64,000 bases of DNA from contig JARWIR010000008.1 of assembly GCA_029959085.1 (NCBI GenBank), positions 16,664,001 through 16,728,000 of the forward strand. Reading direction: 5' to 3'. Under the pieces are notes generated by a model. That model saw nothing but the letters and a program-made list of their open reading frames with translations. It did no database searches and was not told the DNA's origin. The stretch comes from Nemophila menziesii. Taxonomy: Eukaryota > Streptophyta > Magnoliopsida > Boraginales > Hydrophyllaceae. Both the position numbers and the translations under genes were made by a program. Positions 22,156 to 33,850 of this stretch are shown in pieces; position 1 is the stretch's first letter; every line of letters begins with the position of its first letter.

Positions 22156-25100
22156 CTAGAAGATTTTGAAAAGCAAGCCACCATGAGTTGCAAAGAACGG
22201 AGCAAACACAAGCGATTCAACTGCCATAAGCTTAATAAGAATGTTCAACGATGGGCCTGAAGTATCCTTTAAAGGGTCACCTATCGTGTCACCAATAACA
22301 GCTGCTTTATGTGGTTCTGACCCCTTTGGACCGAGACTCATAGCATGTTCCGAAGCACCAGCCTAGCATGTCAGAAATGACTGTTAATTCAGCCTATTAA
22401 ACATATAAACTTAATAATCACATACCTCAATATACTTCTTCGCATTATCCCACGCACCACCAGTATTGGAAGCAGAGATAGCAATCTGAACGCCAGACAC
22501 GAGAGAACCCGCAAGAACACCCGAGAGAGTTTCGACACCAAAGAATGTCCCGACAATGAGTGGTGTAAGCATGACAAGTGCACCAGGAGGAATCATTTCT
22601 TTGATAGAAGCATCGGTTGAGATTTTAACACATGTCGCGTAATCAGGCTTAGCAAGACCTTCCATTAAACCAGGGATAGTGTTAAATTGTCTACGCACTT
22701 CTTCCACCATTTTCAAAGCTGCACTTCCCACACTCTTCATCGTCATAGCGGAAAACCAATACGGAAGCATCGCACCAACTAGCAAACCTATGAACACCTT
22801 CGGAGTCAACACATCAACTTTCGAAATATTCGCACGACTCACAAACGCACCAAATAGTGCCAATGATACTAACGCAGCTGATCCAATAGCAAATCCCTAT
22901 ACATATGAGAATAACAAGAAGTTAGTTTATAAACCAGTTTATGGTTGTGGGGGTAAAGAAGTACTTTTCCAATAGCGGCGGTGGTGTTTCCGGCAGCATC
23001 AAGGGCGTCAGTTCGTTCACGGATACGGTGACTCATACCGGCCATCTCCGCTATACCTCCTGCATTGTCACTTATCGGGCCATAAGCATCAATAGCTAAA
23101 CCAGTAGCGATAGTACTAAGCATCCCTAGGGCAGCACAAGCTATACCATACATAGCCGCAAAAGAGAAACTAACGAAAATACTAATCGCGATAGCGAAAA
23201 TCGGAATAATAACGGATTTATATCCCAACGCTAGGCCGAAAATAACATTCGTAGCAGCTCCGGTTCTACAAGAATCCGCAACATCTTGAACCGGGCTGTA
23301 TGCGTTACTTGTGTAATATTCAGTCACGAACCCGATAACAAGCCCAGCCCAAAGCCCAACCGCGACACAGAGGAAAAGCTGCCAATTTTGTACGTCTTTT
23401 TGGACGCCGAAATTAAATATTGTGAAGGATGAAGGAAGTGAAACCCATGTGACTATTGCGATTCCGATAGTCATAAGAATGGTCGAGATTATGAGTTGAT
23501 TTTTAAGCGCAGGTTCGATTTCTTTTACTGCTTTGATTTCGAAAAAGTCGGTTGCGAAAAGAGTGGTAATTAAGCACACAATAATCCCCATTGAGCTAAT
23601 CAACAAGGGATAACACATTGCGGAAAATTCATGGTTGATACCAAACGAAGAAATGGAAGCTACTACTAACGCAGCACATGATGCTTCAGCGTAAGAACCG
23701 AATAGATCAGACCCCATTCCCGCAATATCTCCAACATTATCTCCTACATTATCAGCAATAACCGCCGGATTTCTCGGATCATCTTCCGGAATATTCCGTT
23801 CAACTTTTCCGACAAGATCCGCACCTACATCAGCCGCTTTAGTGTAAATACCACCACCGACTCTACCAAACAAAGCCATGGATGATCCACCAAGACCATA
23901 TCCAGTAATCGCCTCGAAAAGACCTTCCCAATCATCACCATAGTAAAGCTTGAAAAGATTGATAGTAATATACAACACTAACAAACCATTTGCAGCTAAA
24001 AGAAACCCCATCACTGCACCGGATCTGAAAGCGGTTATAAAAGCTTTTCCAACACCTTTTCTTGCTTCTAAAGTTGTTCTTGCGTTTGCGTATGTAGCGA
24101 TTTTCATCCCGAGGAAACCAGAAACTACTGAGGTAATTGCACCGAGGATGAAGGATATAGTGCTGAAAATAGCAGTTGCGAGAGCAGGCTTGCATGATTT
24201 TTCTTTATCGTAAGTGCAAGCTTGACTCTTTGTGCTAAAGCCTTCGACTGAGCCAAGGAAGAGAAATATAATGATTGCAAAGGCAACCATGAATACACCC
24301 ACGTATTGGTACTCCGTAAAGAGAAATGATGTCGCACCTGATAAAATAAAGTTGATTACTAATATTTTTTAATGTGAATGTTAATACAGCTTTCAAGTTG
24401 CAACAATTTTCGCATCATATAGGGACCTATAGTGCAATTAAGTAGAAAAAAGACCTGAATTTACCCCTGCTAGTCCTAAGGGCTACCATTGCAAAATTGG
24501 TTTTATGACCATGTAGAGATAAAAATTATATTATTATGCTTTTACCCCCTCAAATTTTCAGAATCCTCACTTGGCCCCTGTGGCAGATGTGGGAGTGAGC
24601 TGCTGGGGTGTAGTGCGAATTTATCCAAGAAAATTTTTTAGGGAAAAAATGTTAAGAAAAAAGGCCTATAGTGCAATTTTGCATAATATAGGGACCTATA
24701 TTGCAATTTATGCATAGTATAAGGACCTATCGTGCAATAAGTCAAAAAGAATCCTAGCTCCCCAACAAAATATCTTAGCTCCAAGCTCCATCCCTCCCTA
24801 GTTACTTGGGAGCAGAGCGAATCTTTGGTCGGTTTACTAGGAAAAAATGATTTCTAAGACACTACCAGTTACTAAAAGAAATATTCCGGAACAAATATAT
24901 AGCACATGAATACTTTACTGGGTTGACTTAAAAAGAGTCAGCTTTTTATCATTTAAACACTCCAAATTAAAGAAAAAAAGTCCCAATAAATTAGAAATAA
25001 GTTAAACTTTCATCTCTATACATAATCTAGCTATGGAGTTAGAAACAAATATATAGAGATGAAAAGGAGCGAAATATCACCCTCGGAGATGGCATTTTGA

Positions 25101-25333
25101 ATTTCGGCGCACTTAGCAACGACGTTCTGATCATCAACGCCTTCTTCTTCTTCAATTAAGTAATCATTATTTCCATTCTCGTCATTATTGCTCGGAGAAG
25201 AAGCCTCTGATGTGAGCTTCACCTGAGACACAATATACCACTGGATTAAAGAGAAAATGATTCCGATGACGGCACATATAGGAATCACTATCTCCGTTTC
25301 AATATCTGACAGCATTATGTAACCCATCGGCAA
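22156..25333 (-). CDS. AVP1/VHP1 homologue: Vacuolar H+-translocating inorganic pyrophosphatase, type I
   Basis: This membrane pump hydrolyses pyrophosphate and drives protons into the vacuole. Four exons on the minus strand are 25081-25333, 22965-24337, 22426-22896 and 22156-22362. They have GT-AG borders and sum to 2304 nt, or 767 aa; plant type I pumps are about 770. The N-terminus has a membrane span ([14 protein letters not shown]) and the acidic EEEEG loop. Exon 2 holds [11 protein letters not shown], the PPi/Mg-binding site, and the acidic motif [20 protein letters not shown]. It ends in [10 protein letters not shown], where the Ala is typical of the K+-dependent type I form. Exon 4 carries the third acidic motif [14 protein letters not shown] and ends LLFKIF. 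The start at 25333 gives the usual leader length; Met at 25327 or 25315 are alternatives. The gene looks intact. Intron 1 (743 bp) contains repeated sequence. Confidence 0.96.
24417..24735. repeat. Degenerate repeats in intron 1 of the pump gene
   Basis: The phrase GGGACCTATAGTGCAATT or close variants recurs at about 24420, 24665, 24690 and 24725. Between two blocks lies coding-free sequence rich in CCCC and GGGG. This resembles the tips of a small inserted element; ends and target duplication were not defined. Confidence 0.55.
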
Positions 25334-26430
25334 GAAACCGAGTTTGGAAGATAGAGATGAAATTAGAGAAGAGAAAGTGAGTCACGGCTTTTGGGATAGT
25401 TTTTGGTGATGGGAGTGATGAGTGTTTTTTAAGGTTTAAGGTAAGGTGAATAGTATATTCTACAACGCATCCGTTCCGATTAATATGGACCGTCACTTTT
25501 TCCATTTTTTATTTTCAATTCTAGTGTTTTAGAATATTTGAAATGACATTACAGTTTTGTCTTTTTAGACACGAAATTCATGAACATTATTACTACTCAG
25601 ATGTCTTTTTTAGATTTTGATCCGAGATTCTTGAACACGCACTCTTAATTCTAACTCAATTCTAGCTTTTTACCCTTTTTAATAAACACCTCCTATCAGA
25701 TTTTACATATAATTTAAAAATCCAATTATCTATTTATTCCTTTTTATTTTATTTTTCTTATATATACTAATTACTTATCAGAATTTATTTATTCTTTCTT
25801 TCTCTTCACACTAAACCTTAAGTTGCTCACTCTTTTTCCCCTCACCGTCGAACATTCTCTCTCCTCTCCCAACTTCAGTGCCGCCTCCCTCATCCTATTC
25901 TGTAATTTGTTTTGTTTTCAATCCATGATTGCTTCTTCAGCAATGGCAGTGGCTCTCACTCATCTCCCAAAAACACTGCTTCGGTCAAATTCACAGATCT
26001 CCGGTACTGAGATTCTTTTCACCATTGATGAGGCAGCGCTGCTCGTACTAAGGTGTGGCTTTACTGCCGGAGCGAAGGGGCGGTTTCCAGCTCCGTGTTC
26101 ATTGCTGGTTCGATCTAGCTGTATTTTCCAGATCTCAGAGTTAAGCCATGGCCGGAGGTAAGCCACTGCTTCACTGTCGTAGTTCAGAGAGATGGAGGCT
26201 CCAACAAAGCAAATAGATGCCATCTTCATGCGAGTCTTCACCACGAACAACCAACGAGCTCAGTGTTGCTTCTCCTTCCGGCGCTCCTCCGTTCGTCGTT
26301 CGATTTAAAGGGTTCGAGCTCCGCCTCCGTCGTTCGAGCGCTGCTGCACAGCTACACTTTCGATGAGATATGCCCTGTACTACACAAAGCTGATGAAGAT
26401 CTTGAACAAGGCAAGAAATCCGTCGAGCTC
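25334..26430. other. Pump upstream region and unassigned GC-richer sequence
   Basis: The first 200 bp should include the pump promoter. From about 25800 the sequence becomes C/T-rich and GC-richer, with overlapping frames on both strands (25823-26161 plus, 25960-26250 minus). None matches a family I know. It could be a decayed 5' UTR or gene fragment. Confidence 0.35.
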
Positions 26431-26431
26431 C

Positions 26432-26541
26432 GTCTTCACGTCGCGCGACCTCTCTCTTCATTGTCACGTGACCTCCGTCTTCACGTCGCACGACCTCTGT
26501 CTTCATGTCACGTGACCTCCGTCGTCACGTCGCGTGACCTC
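26432..26541. repeat. 22-bp minisatellite with E-box-like cores
   Basis: About five imperfect units of roughly 22 bp end in GACCTC. Their cores alternate between CACGTG-like (GTCACGTGACCTC) and CGCG-like (GTCGCGCGACCTC) forms. The read is direct. The CACGTG cores match G-box/E-box sites by sequence only. Confidence 0.8.
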
Positions 26542-27190
26542 CGTTCTCAGCCGTTGTCCCTTTTTTTGTTGATGTTGTGTAGATCTGGTCAATCCAGATC
26601 TGGTCAAACTGAAATATAATTAGTTAGTTTTTTTTTTTAGTTAGATGTATAGTTTTTCTTTATTTAGGCCGGTGGAGAAGATGAGTCAACATGCTTGTTT
26701 TTTTTATAAATTGATTAAGTTTATTAGTTAGTTTATGTTGTTCTATTTGTAATAGTGGATAATAGTGGATGTAAAATTGATACTCATCATATTTTAATAA
26801 TACTCTACTTTTTTGATAATACTCCACTTTTTTTAAGAGGATACTCATCATTTTTTAATAGAATACTCATCATTTTTAATAGAGTACTCATCAATTTTAT
26901 AGAGTATTCATCATTTTTTTGAAACTCATCAATTTTTTTCCGGTGGTCGGAGGTCGGTGGTCGGAGGTCGGTGGTCGGAGGTCGGTGGTCGGTGGTCGGA
27001 GGTCGAAGGTTGGTGGTTGGAGGTCGGTGGTAGGTGTGTAGTGGAGAAAGATGAACAGTGACATCACTTTGTGTTAGTAAGGGTATTTTAGTATTTGGTC
27101 ATGTTTGAGGTCTCTTTAAAGAAATATGATTTCCACTAATTGTTTAGGCCAAAAATCTAGTCTCTAATACCCTATAGGTCAATCACCCTT
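26542..27190. repeat. AT-rich stretch with ACTCATCA words and a GGTGGTCGGAGGTC minisatellite
   Basis: From 26780 to 26935 the word ACTCATCA plus a T run repeats several times. At 26939-27030 a 14-bp GGTGGTCGGAGGTC unit is repeated in tandem with small changes. No reading frame of interest is seen. These are simple-sequence expansions. Confidence 0.75.
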
Positions 27191-27193
27191 TTT

Positions 27194-27312
27194 TCATAAT
27201 ACTGAGAACCACTTTGGACTTAAAATTATTTTTTATTCTAATAAAATTTAATCTTAAAATCTCTTAATTTCTACGGAGTAGTTTAATAACTGGACCAAAT
27301 ATCGATCTTTAT
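27194..27312 (-). mobile_element. tRNA-derived SINE, decayed copy
   Basis: This shares the 3' block (CCACTTTGGACTT on the plus strand) and the CGGAGTAG block with the copy at 12398-12510, but carries many transitions. It lies 54 bp from a second SINE copy. Confidence 0.5.
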
Positions 27313-27365
27313 TAAGATGTTTTTAGTTTTTCAGTATATCCAGGTTAAAATAAAAAAAATTGGTT

Positions 27366-27470
27366 ACATGGGAGAGCCACTTTGGATTCAGAGTCATTGA
27401 TTCGGTTCGGACATGTACCACTAGATTGGATGACCAAGACCCTGGACATTGAGCTAATCCCGACTGGTTA
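27366..27470 (-). mobile_element. tRNA-related SINE
   Basis: The plus strand reads AGCCACTTTGGATTCAGAG..., then ACTAGATTGGATGACCAAG, and ends TTGAGCTAATC. The same order in reverse is found at 44285-44966, where it is split by a MITE. The last block on the minus strand (GATTAGCTCAATG) resembles an A box. Confidence 0.55.
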
Positions 27471-28499
27471 AAATAAAATAATATTTTTTGTTTTAAAAAA
27501 TATAATAATATTTTCTTACTAAAATATTCTTTATAAAATGAGATAGTAATTCTATTTAGTATGGTTTTTTATATAAGATAATCATATATATAAAAAAAGA
27601 GTTAATTCCCAATAGGCACCTGCTACCTTATACCTTTGCCTATAAAAGGCACCGTCTATTTTAAAAGACAGTGAGTAATGGGAAGCTTCCCATTACTCAA
27701 AGTTTGAGTAATGGAAAGCTTCCTATTACTCCGAGTTTGATTTATGGGAAGCTTCCCATAACTCAAACGACTCTTTTTATGGGAAAGAAAAGGAAAAAGA
27801 AAAATATATGTGGTCTTTTATGGACAAAAGAATGATGGTTGGGGTGAGAGTGAATTAATTTTAACTTGAGGTGTTTCTTGGGCAATAATCCAAAAAAAAA
27901 TTACTATTAATTAATTTATTATAATTAGTTTATTTAAGGTTAAAATATAAAGTATATGTCATAATATAAATGGTTAATATTAATATTAGATCGTCTACTA
28001 TTAGATAAAGAATTTTCTTTCAAAATATTTTAATATTTTAATTATAAATTGAAAACATAAATTTTAATATTTTAATAAAAAATAATAATAGAAAAAATTA
28101 AGAAAAAATATATTAATATTATAACAAGATAAATATTTTGAAATTACATGGACATTCAGTATTTCTTTATCATTGTGATTGATATTTTATTTCTTTTAAT
28201 TACTGTAGATTACTTCAATAAATAATAAATATCGATTTTAAAATATTTCTAGTATTACCCATATAAAGTGGTTATTTGTTTTATTGATACTATGAGAGAG
28301 TTTTTGTTTATGGGTACATTAGTTGTGCACATTTGTTTTGTATTTATTGTCCTATATTTGATTATCAAGAACGAGATTTTATGTGTTATACAATCATTGT
28401 TTATTCGCACCACTTCTAAAAATAATATTAGTTGTTAGTCAAGATATAAAATTTCTCATCGGCGTGATAGATTGAAGAGTTTCATCATTTTTAAAAGAT
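27471..28499. other. AT-rich intergenic DNA with three palindromes
   Basis: No gene is recognised. The notable content is the cluster of palindromes at 27673-27768. The rest is AT-rich with poly(A) and poly(T) runs. Confidence 0.5.
27673..27768. repeat. Three consecutive palindromes centred on AAGCTT
   Basis: The first (27673-27698) is a perfect 26-nt palindrome with half GAGTAATGGGAAG. The second (27706-27731) is the same with two mismatched pairs. The third (27735-27768, 34 nt) is built on TTATGGGAAG with one mismatched pair. All share the GGAAGCTTCC-type core. Each could form a hairpin or cruciform. Confidence 0.95.
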
Positions 28500-28630
28500 T
28501 TCAAATCTCTGTGAAAACCATAATCCCATTTTTACTCACTTATTACTCGGACGACCCGTACATTTGCGGTAGTCGCTTCTCTTTTTTTAGTGTTGATTTT
28601 TATCACACTCTAGAAGCGACCACAATTATT
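28500..28630 (+). mobile_element. LTR 3'-end remnant joined to copia copy 2
   Basis: The order ACTCGGACGACCCGTACATTTGCGG, then TTTTTATCACACTCTAGAAGCGACCACA resembles the 3' ends of the Athila-like LTRs in this window (TACTTGCAG..., TTTTATCACACC...CACCA). It abuts the point where copia RNase H coding stops. A 9-bp inverted repeat, GTCGCTTCT and AGAAGCGAC, spans 28572-28620. The start is not defined. Confidence 0.4.
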
Positions 28631-28831
28631 TTACTTAACCATGTTTGATGCAAATGTGTCTCCTGTTTCCATTATAAACACTATTATGAGCGACCAAATC
28701 GCTGCTTGCGAATCACAATGAATGCACACTGGTATTTCTCTTCCTTCCCAAAGTGGCACATCGGATAGGAGACTCCTCAACCCCTCACCTTCTTGCCCAA
28801 AAAACTCAAGTGCTATGAGCTCGAAATCCAT
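28631..28831 (-). pseudogene. Copia RNase H remnant of copy 2
   Basis: The frame reads FELIALEFFGQEGEGLRSLL and later HCDSQAAI, the RNase H signature of copia elements. The piece before it (28840-29000) encodes the STSGYVFSLGGGAIS block in another frame. The expected continuation HIRIRH is missing because of the junction at 28631. Confidence 0.85.
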
Positions 28832-31185
28832 GGTAAAGCGTGATATACAAGTCTATTTGGAGGTCTTCCTTGATATAGCACCTCCTCCTAAGGAGAACAC
28901 ATAACCACTGGTGGAGTTTACTTTGTCATTGTCAGAGATCGAATTTGCGTCACAAAATCCTATAAGAGCTACAGGTAATTTGTTATAATTCCAACCTAGA
29001 TCAATAGACGACGAAGTACAACTCAGTAGTCACTACTTAGTTGTGATTATAGCGAGTAAGTCTACTTACGATATAGGCAATATCACATAAGGTATAGTTC
29101 ATTAAGAACACCACACTCCCTAATTTTAGCATATTCATTATGGGATACAACATCCCCATAGTTTTTCCACAAATGAATACTAGAATCAGAAGGAGTTTTT
29201 TGAATTATGTCGAAGGAGACAAACTTCTTTGAAATCCTTTCCACATAATGAGTCTAGCTTAGGTAAATACCATTATTACCTCTAATAATTTTTACCCCTA
29301 AAATCATGTCAGTTTATCCCATGTCTTTCATATCAAATTTAGACGACAAGAAGCGTTTAGTCACATTTATGATATGAATAGAAGTACCAAAGATAAGCAT
29401 GCCATCCACATAAAGACAAATGGTAACACAATATGATCCTGTTACTTAAGAGTAAACACACGAGTTAATAGTGTTATCAACAAAGCCATATTTTATTAGG
29501 GTACCATCTAACTTTTCATATTATATTTAAGTGCTTGTTTTAAACCATATAAAGACTTCCTTAGATTACAAACTTTATTTACTTGGCCCAAAACTGTACA
29601 TCCCTTAAGTTCACCATGTAGATGTCTTCATCTAGATCTTTATTTATAAACACAATTAGTACATCCATGTGATGTATAAGTAGTTTGTGAATGACAACTA
29701 TGGTAATAAGGGTTCTAATAGTGGCTATTTTGGTCACATGGAAGTAAGTATCAAAGTAATCTAAGCCTTTTTTTGGGTGAATCCCTTAAAAACAAGTCTA
29801 TTTGTAAATTTTTCTATTGAACCACATGGTCTCAATATTTTCTTAAAATTCCACTTGATATTAATAGGTCTGCTACCCCTAGGTAAGTTGGTTAATTTTC
29901 ATGTGAGTTTGTTTTTGATAGATTCAATTAAGTACTAATGTCCTATTTCCAAAAAATAGCATATATAGATTATAAAGGTTTGTTGTGAGTTTTTAAGGTC
30001 TTCCTCCATGAGGAGGCATGTGACTACCTCTTCGCATATCATGTCAATGTGAAAATCTTTAGTCATGAAGGCAGTGATAAAATCGGGTCCAAAACTGGAC
30101 TCGATCGTACACCTCTTGCTTCTCATAGGGTTTTCCTAAAAAATGCTACTAGGCCTCATAAAAGTTGAGGGGTCAGGGGGAATATCACATATATGCAGAT
30201 CAAGATTAACAGGTCAATTGTCAGCATGTATAGAAGCATTAACAGAGTTCGTATAGTTCAAGGAAAAATGTTTTCAAAGAATTCAACATCTCTTGATTCA
30301 CAAATATAATTATCATCTAATGACAGGAATCTATATGCAACACTATTCTAAGCATATCTTATGAATATTAAATTTATGGTATTTGGTCCGATGTTGACTT
30401 TCTTGAAGTCGGGTAGTCCAACTTTGGCCAGACACACCCACACTTTTAAAAATTCAGGTTCGGTGTAAAAACATAATGGGCCTTATCTAGGGATATATGG
30501 GGTACCCTATTAAGTAAATAACATGCCGACAAGACAGCTTCCCCCCACATATTGGTTGGTAGGCCTGAACTAAGTAACATGGCTTTCATAGTCTCTTTGA
30601 GGGACCTATTTTTTATTTCAACCGTGTCATTTTGTTGAGTTGTGTATGGGGCACTAAGTTCATGGATTATCCTGCTAATTTCACAAAATTCTTTAAGGGA
30701 ATTAGAACTATATTCGTCGCACCCTATCAGACCTAAGTCTTTTGATTTTACAATCTAATCGATTTTCAACCTCAGCCTTATATTCTAAAAAATCACGTTC
30801 GCTCCATCTTTAGTTTTTAGGAGGTACACTTGTGTGAACCTAGAGTAGTCATTTCGAAGGTTATATCGTATAGTTTTCCTCCTCTACTAGCAGTATTTAT
30901 AAAATCTGCCAAGTGCAAATTCACTAGTTATAATAGTTTATTCTTTCTAGTGGTCCTGATTTTAATTTTTTTTTCAAGTTTGGACTCTACACATATTTGA
31001 CATATTAAAAAATTATCGATATTGTGAAGGGGAATTAGTCCGAGAGTTTTTAACCTTTTAATAGATAAAACATTTAGATTCCGTAATCTACCATGCCACG
31101 TATCTAAAGATTCAACGATATAAGAGGAAGTAGAAGCATTCTCATTTATTGTTACAATGTTCAAAACTAATAAATCCCCATTCAA

Positions 31186-31563
31186 CCAGGTGAGCTAGCT
31201 CATCTGGCCAGGGCCCTGTCTCTCAAGTGAGAGGTACAGGGTTCGAATCACGCAGGCGGCAGAAAGTTATTAAAGTTTGGAAAGTTCTCTCAAGTGAGAG
31301 GTACATGGTTCGAATCCCGCAGGCGGCAGAAAGTTATTAAAAGTTTGGAAAGTTCTCTCAAGTGAGAGGTACATGGTTCGAGTCTCGCAGGTGGAAGAAA
31401 GTTATTATGTTTGGAAAGTTTCCAAGGTCCGAAACCCTCCCCAGAACATGGGCAACCTAGTTCTGATTACCTGGAGGTATGGTTGGGGAGGCAGTCATAT
31501 CTCCCGGGGGACTAGTCGGGTGTAAGCCCGGGAACCCTCGTCATCAAAAAAAAAAAAAAAAAA
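31186..31563 (+). mobile_element. SINE with a triplicated head, inserted in copia copy 2
   Basis: The element starts near CCAGGTGAGCTAGCTCATCTGG, an A-box-like sequence, followed by the B box GGTTCGAATCA. A 67-68 bp unit beginning TCTCTCAAGTGAGAGGTAC then occurs three times (31219, 31286, 31354), each with its own B box. A unique body and an 18-A tail (31546-31563) follow. Flanking direct repeats CCCCATTCAA (31176-31185) and CCCCATTTAA (31565-31574) differ at one base and are the target duplication. Copia copy 1 lacks this insert at the same place. Confidence 0.92.
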
Positions 31564-32883
31564 CCCCCATTTAAGTACCCTTTTCCAATAAATTCTTCGT
31601 TTCTGGTAATAACTATTTGCCCACCCTAAAAAATAGTTTAAGTCCCACTTTATTAAGAAAAACTCTGGAAACTAAGTTCCTTTAGAGTGAGGGGACATAG
31701 AGTACATCGCTTAACTCTAAAATTTTACCAGAAGTTAGTTTGAGGGGAATCTGTCCTTTTCCGAGAATGATAGTAGTGGATGATTTGCCCAAGTACACGC
31801 ATTCACCGTCAGTTACTTCCTCGAACATTTTGAATAGAGATTTATTGGCACAAAAGTGTTGGGATATTCTAGTGTCCAGGATCCACTCATAATTGTTTTT
31901 CACCAGTACACCTCAACCATAACCGCAACAATTATTTCTTTGGTCTCGGTCAGGTTGGCGGCGACTTTCAAACCCTGGCCCTCTCTTTGTTCAGACTCGT
32001 AAGATTTGTATCCTTATTTCCCGCAACAGTAGCAAGAACCTTTTGGTTTTTGAATCTTACCGGTGTCTTTGAACTTTTCTTCTTACTTGTTGGAGTTGCC
32101 TCGGTTCTTGTTCCCACCAGATTTATTCTTGTTCAGTCTCTGCTGTTTTCCCTTTCACTTGTAAATGTCTTTGTTTCCTAGACCATAACTTTCAACAAGG
32201 TTAGTCTTCTAAGAATTAGAAGGGAAAGATAAAGACTTCTCCTTGAGCCGATTAGCTTCTTCGACTTGCATGTGGCTGATGAGTTCTTGGAGAGTAATTT
32301 CCTTCTATTTGTGTTTGAGATAGTTACGATATTTGCTCCACAATGGAGGGGATTTTTAAAGAAGTATATTAGCTTGACAAACTTTTCACATGTTCATACC
32401 TTCGGTGATTACCTCTGCACATAGGTTTTTGTACACACGAAGTTGTCTAGTTATTGGTTCTTGGTAAGTGAGTTTGAAGTTATACCAGTTATCGGTGACA
32501 TATTTTTTCTTACCAAAAATATTAGCCCATATTTTTCTTAATGGTTTCCCATATGATTTTTACCGACCTCTCTTTGGCAAAAATATCAAAAATAGGACTA
32601 TATGCATTATTCAATATCCATCCCCGAAACATAGAGTTCACTTTCTTGAACTTGGCTTTGAGAGCAAGATATTTCTCTGTTTAACTTTAATAGGAACTCT
32701 GTTTTCCACCATAAGTGGAGGCTCTTTAAATAAAAAGAATATGAGTTCATACTGTTCGAGACTGATCATAACCTTTTGTGCCCAATATTTGTAGTTGGAA
32801 CCATTGAGAGGTTCTAACTTAGTCACGTTGGGGAAGGCTTTTGCTTTCGATGATGAAGCAACCGTTGAAATAAGAAAAGCCAT

Positions 32884-33850
32884 TTAAAAATCAGTGAGAT
32901 GGAAAATATCCTTTTTAAATTGTTGGTGAAAAACAACAATATCACTTATAATAATAAAACTAGTTTTATAATAAAAGAAATTTAGATTTGTAAAATACTG
33001 CAATTATTACACAAAATTGAAAAGTACAGAATTTACACAGAAATTCATAGATTACAGGGTACAATTATAAAAAAAATTAAGTTAAAAGGATATTTCGGGA
33101 GTAACGGTGTCTCTAACAAGTAAATCACTACTCTCAAAGCTCAAGAATCGTTTTGGAGTAAGAGGGAGAAAATAGTTACTTTTCTGAATTCTTGTTATGT
33201 GGAAAATGTAAGTGACTATGACTCTTTATATAGGAGAAGAGACCTGGGCTAGCAGAACTATCACATTAATGGCTGGTGATTAAGACGTCAGAAATGTAGA
33301 TATTTCATTGGTTACAATATTTTCCAATGTCTTCTATGAACGTGGACAATCTTCTAGCAGCTGGTCAATGCATGAATCTGGACAGGTTGACCACGCTCTT
33401 ATAACATTCATAAAGCTGAGTCTTGATGGTGGAAGATTCTAAACGTTACAGAGCCATTAAGCCTTGGACAATGTGTCTTCTGCTGGATTAATATAAGGGC
33501 CAAGGACTAGTATAATTACTAGCTTCAAAACTTGTTTTTATTTGTATTTTAATTCTCCAAGACTCCCCAACTCCTCCACGACCACGCCCACATCATCGTC
33601 AGTGCTGGGCTAGGGCAGGCAGGACAGTGGTGGTGGTGGTGGTGGTGAACGCATGTGGGATATTCTCATTTCTATTCTAGTCTCCATAGTGTTATGCCAT
33701 TTGAAATGAATAGGAAGGTAATATATTTTATACCTTCTTCATTTCCTATGTCAAACATTTTCCAAAGAAAAAAGTGGTTTCCACTTCTTCCAATAACATG
33801 AAATACTTTACGAAAGAAAAACCTTAAATTTTCTTTTAGTAATTCCAGCA
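32884..33850 (-). mobile_element. Leader and 5' LTR region of copia copy 2
   Basis: Upstream of the copy 2 gag. A TATA box (TATATAAAG on the minus strand, 33224-33232) and a GC-rich block near 33590-33650 parallel the region upstream of copy 1. The LTR ends could not be set exactly. It includes a (GGT)n run at 33627-33647. Confidence 0.5.
33627..33647. repeat. (GGT)7 microsatellite
   Basis: Uninterrupted GTG/GGT run within the copia LTR region. The corresponding place in copy 1 has only a few units. Confidence 0.9.

Larger units (their letters stand above)
28631..32883 (-). mobile_element. Ty1/copia retrotransposon, decayed second copy
   Basis: This is homologous along its length to copia copy 1 (15496-18882). 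The gag start (MAFLISTVASSSKAKAFPN) is at 32883, protease WILDTRISQHFC near 31890, then integrase, RT and RNase H down to 28631. It is full of stops and indels, so no domain has a long open frame, and the protease Gly-Ala of DTGA is changed. It keeps the connection and RNase H that copy 1 lacks. It is interrupted by a SINE at 31186-31563. The left end stops abruptly at an LTR remnant. Confidence 0.9.

Noticed and set aside
22679..24337. Several 70-98 codon frames overlapping the H+-pyrophosphatase exons
   Set aside because: Antisense or shifted shadows of a clearly coding exon.
31186..31260. tRNA gene suggested by A and B boxes
   Set aside because: The cloverleaf is incomplete, the unit is repeated, and an A tail plus target duplication show a SINE.
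31219..31420. CRISPR-like regularly spaced repeats
   Set aside because: Units are directly adjacent without unique spacers, and the genome is eukaryotic; this is a tandem SINE head.
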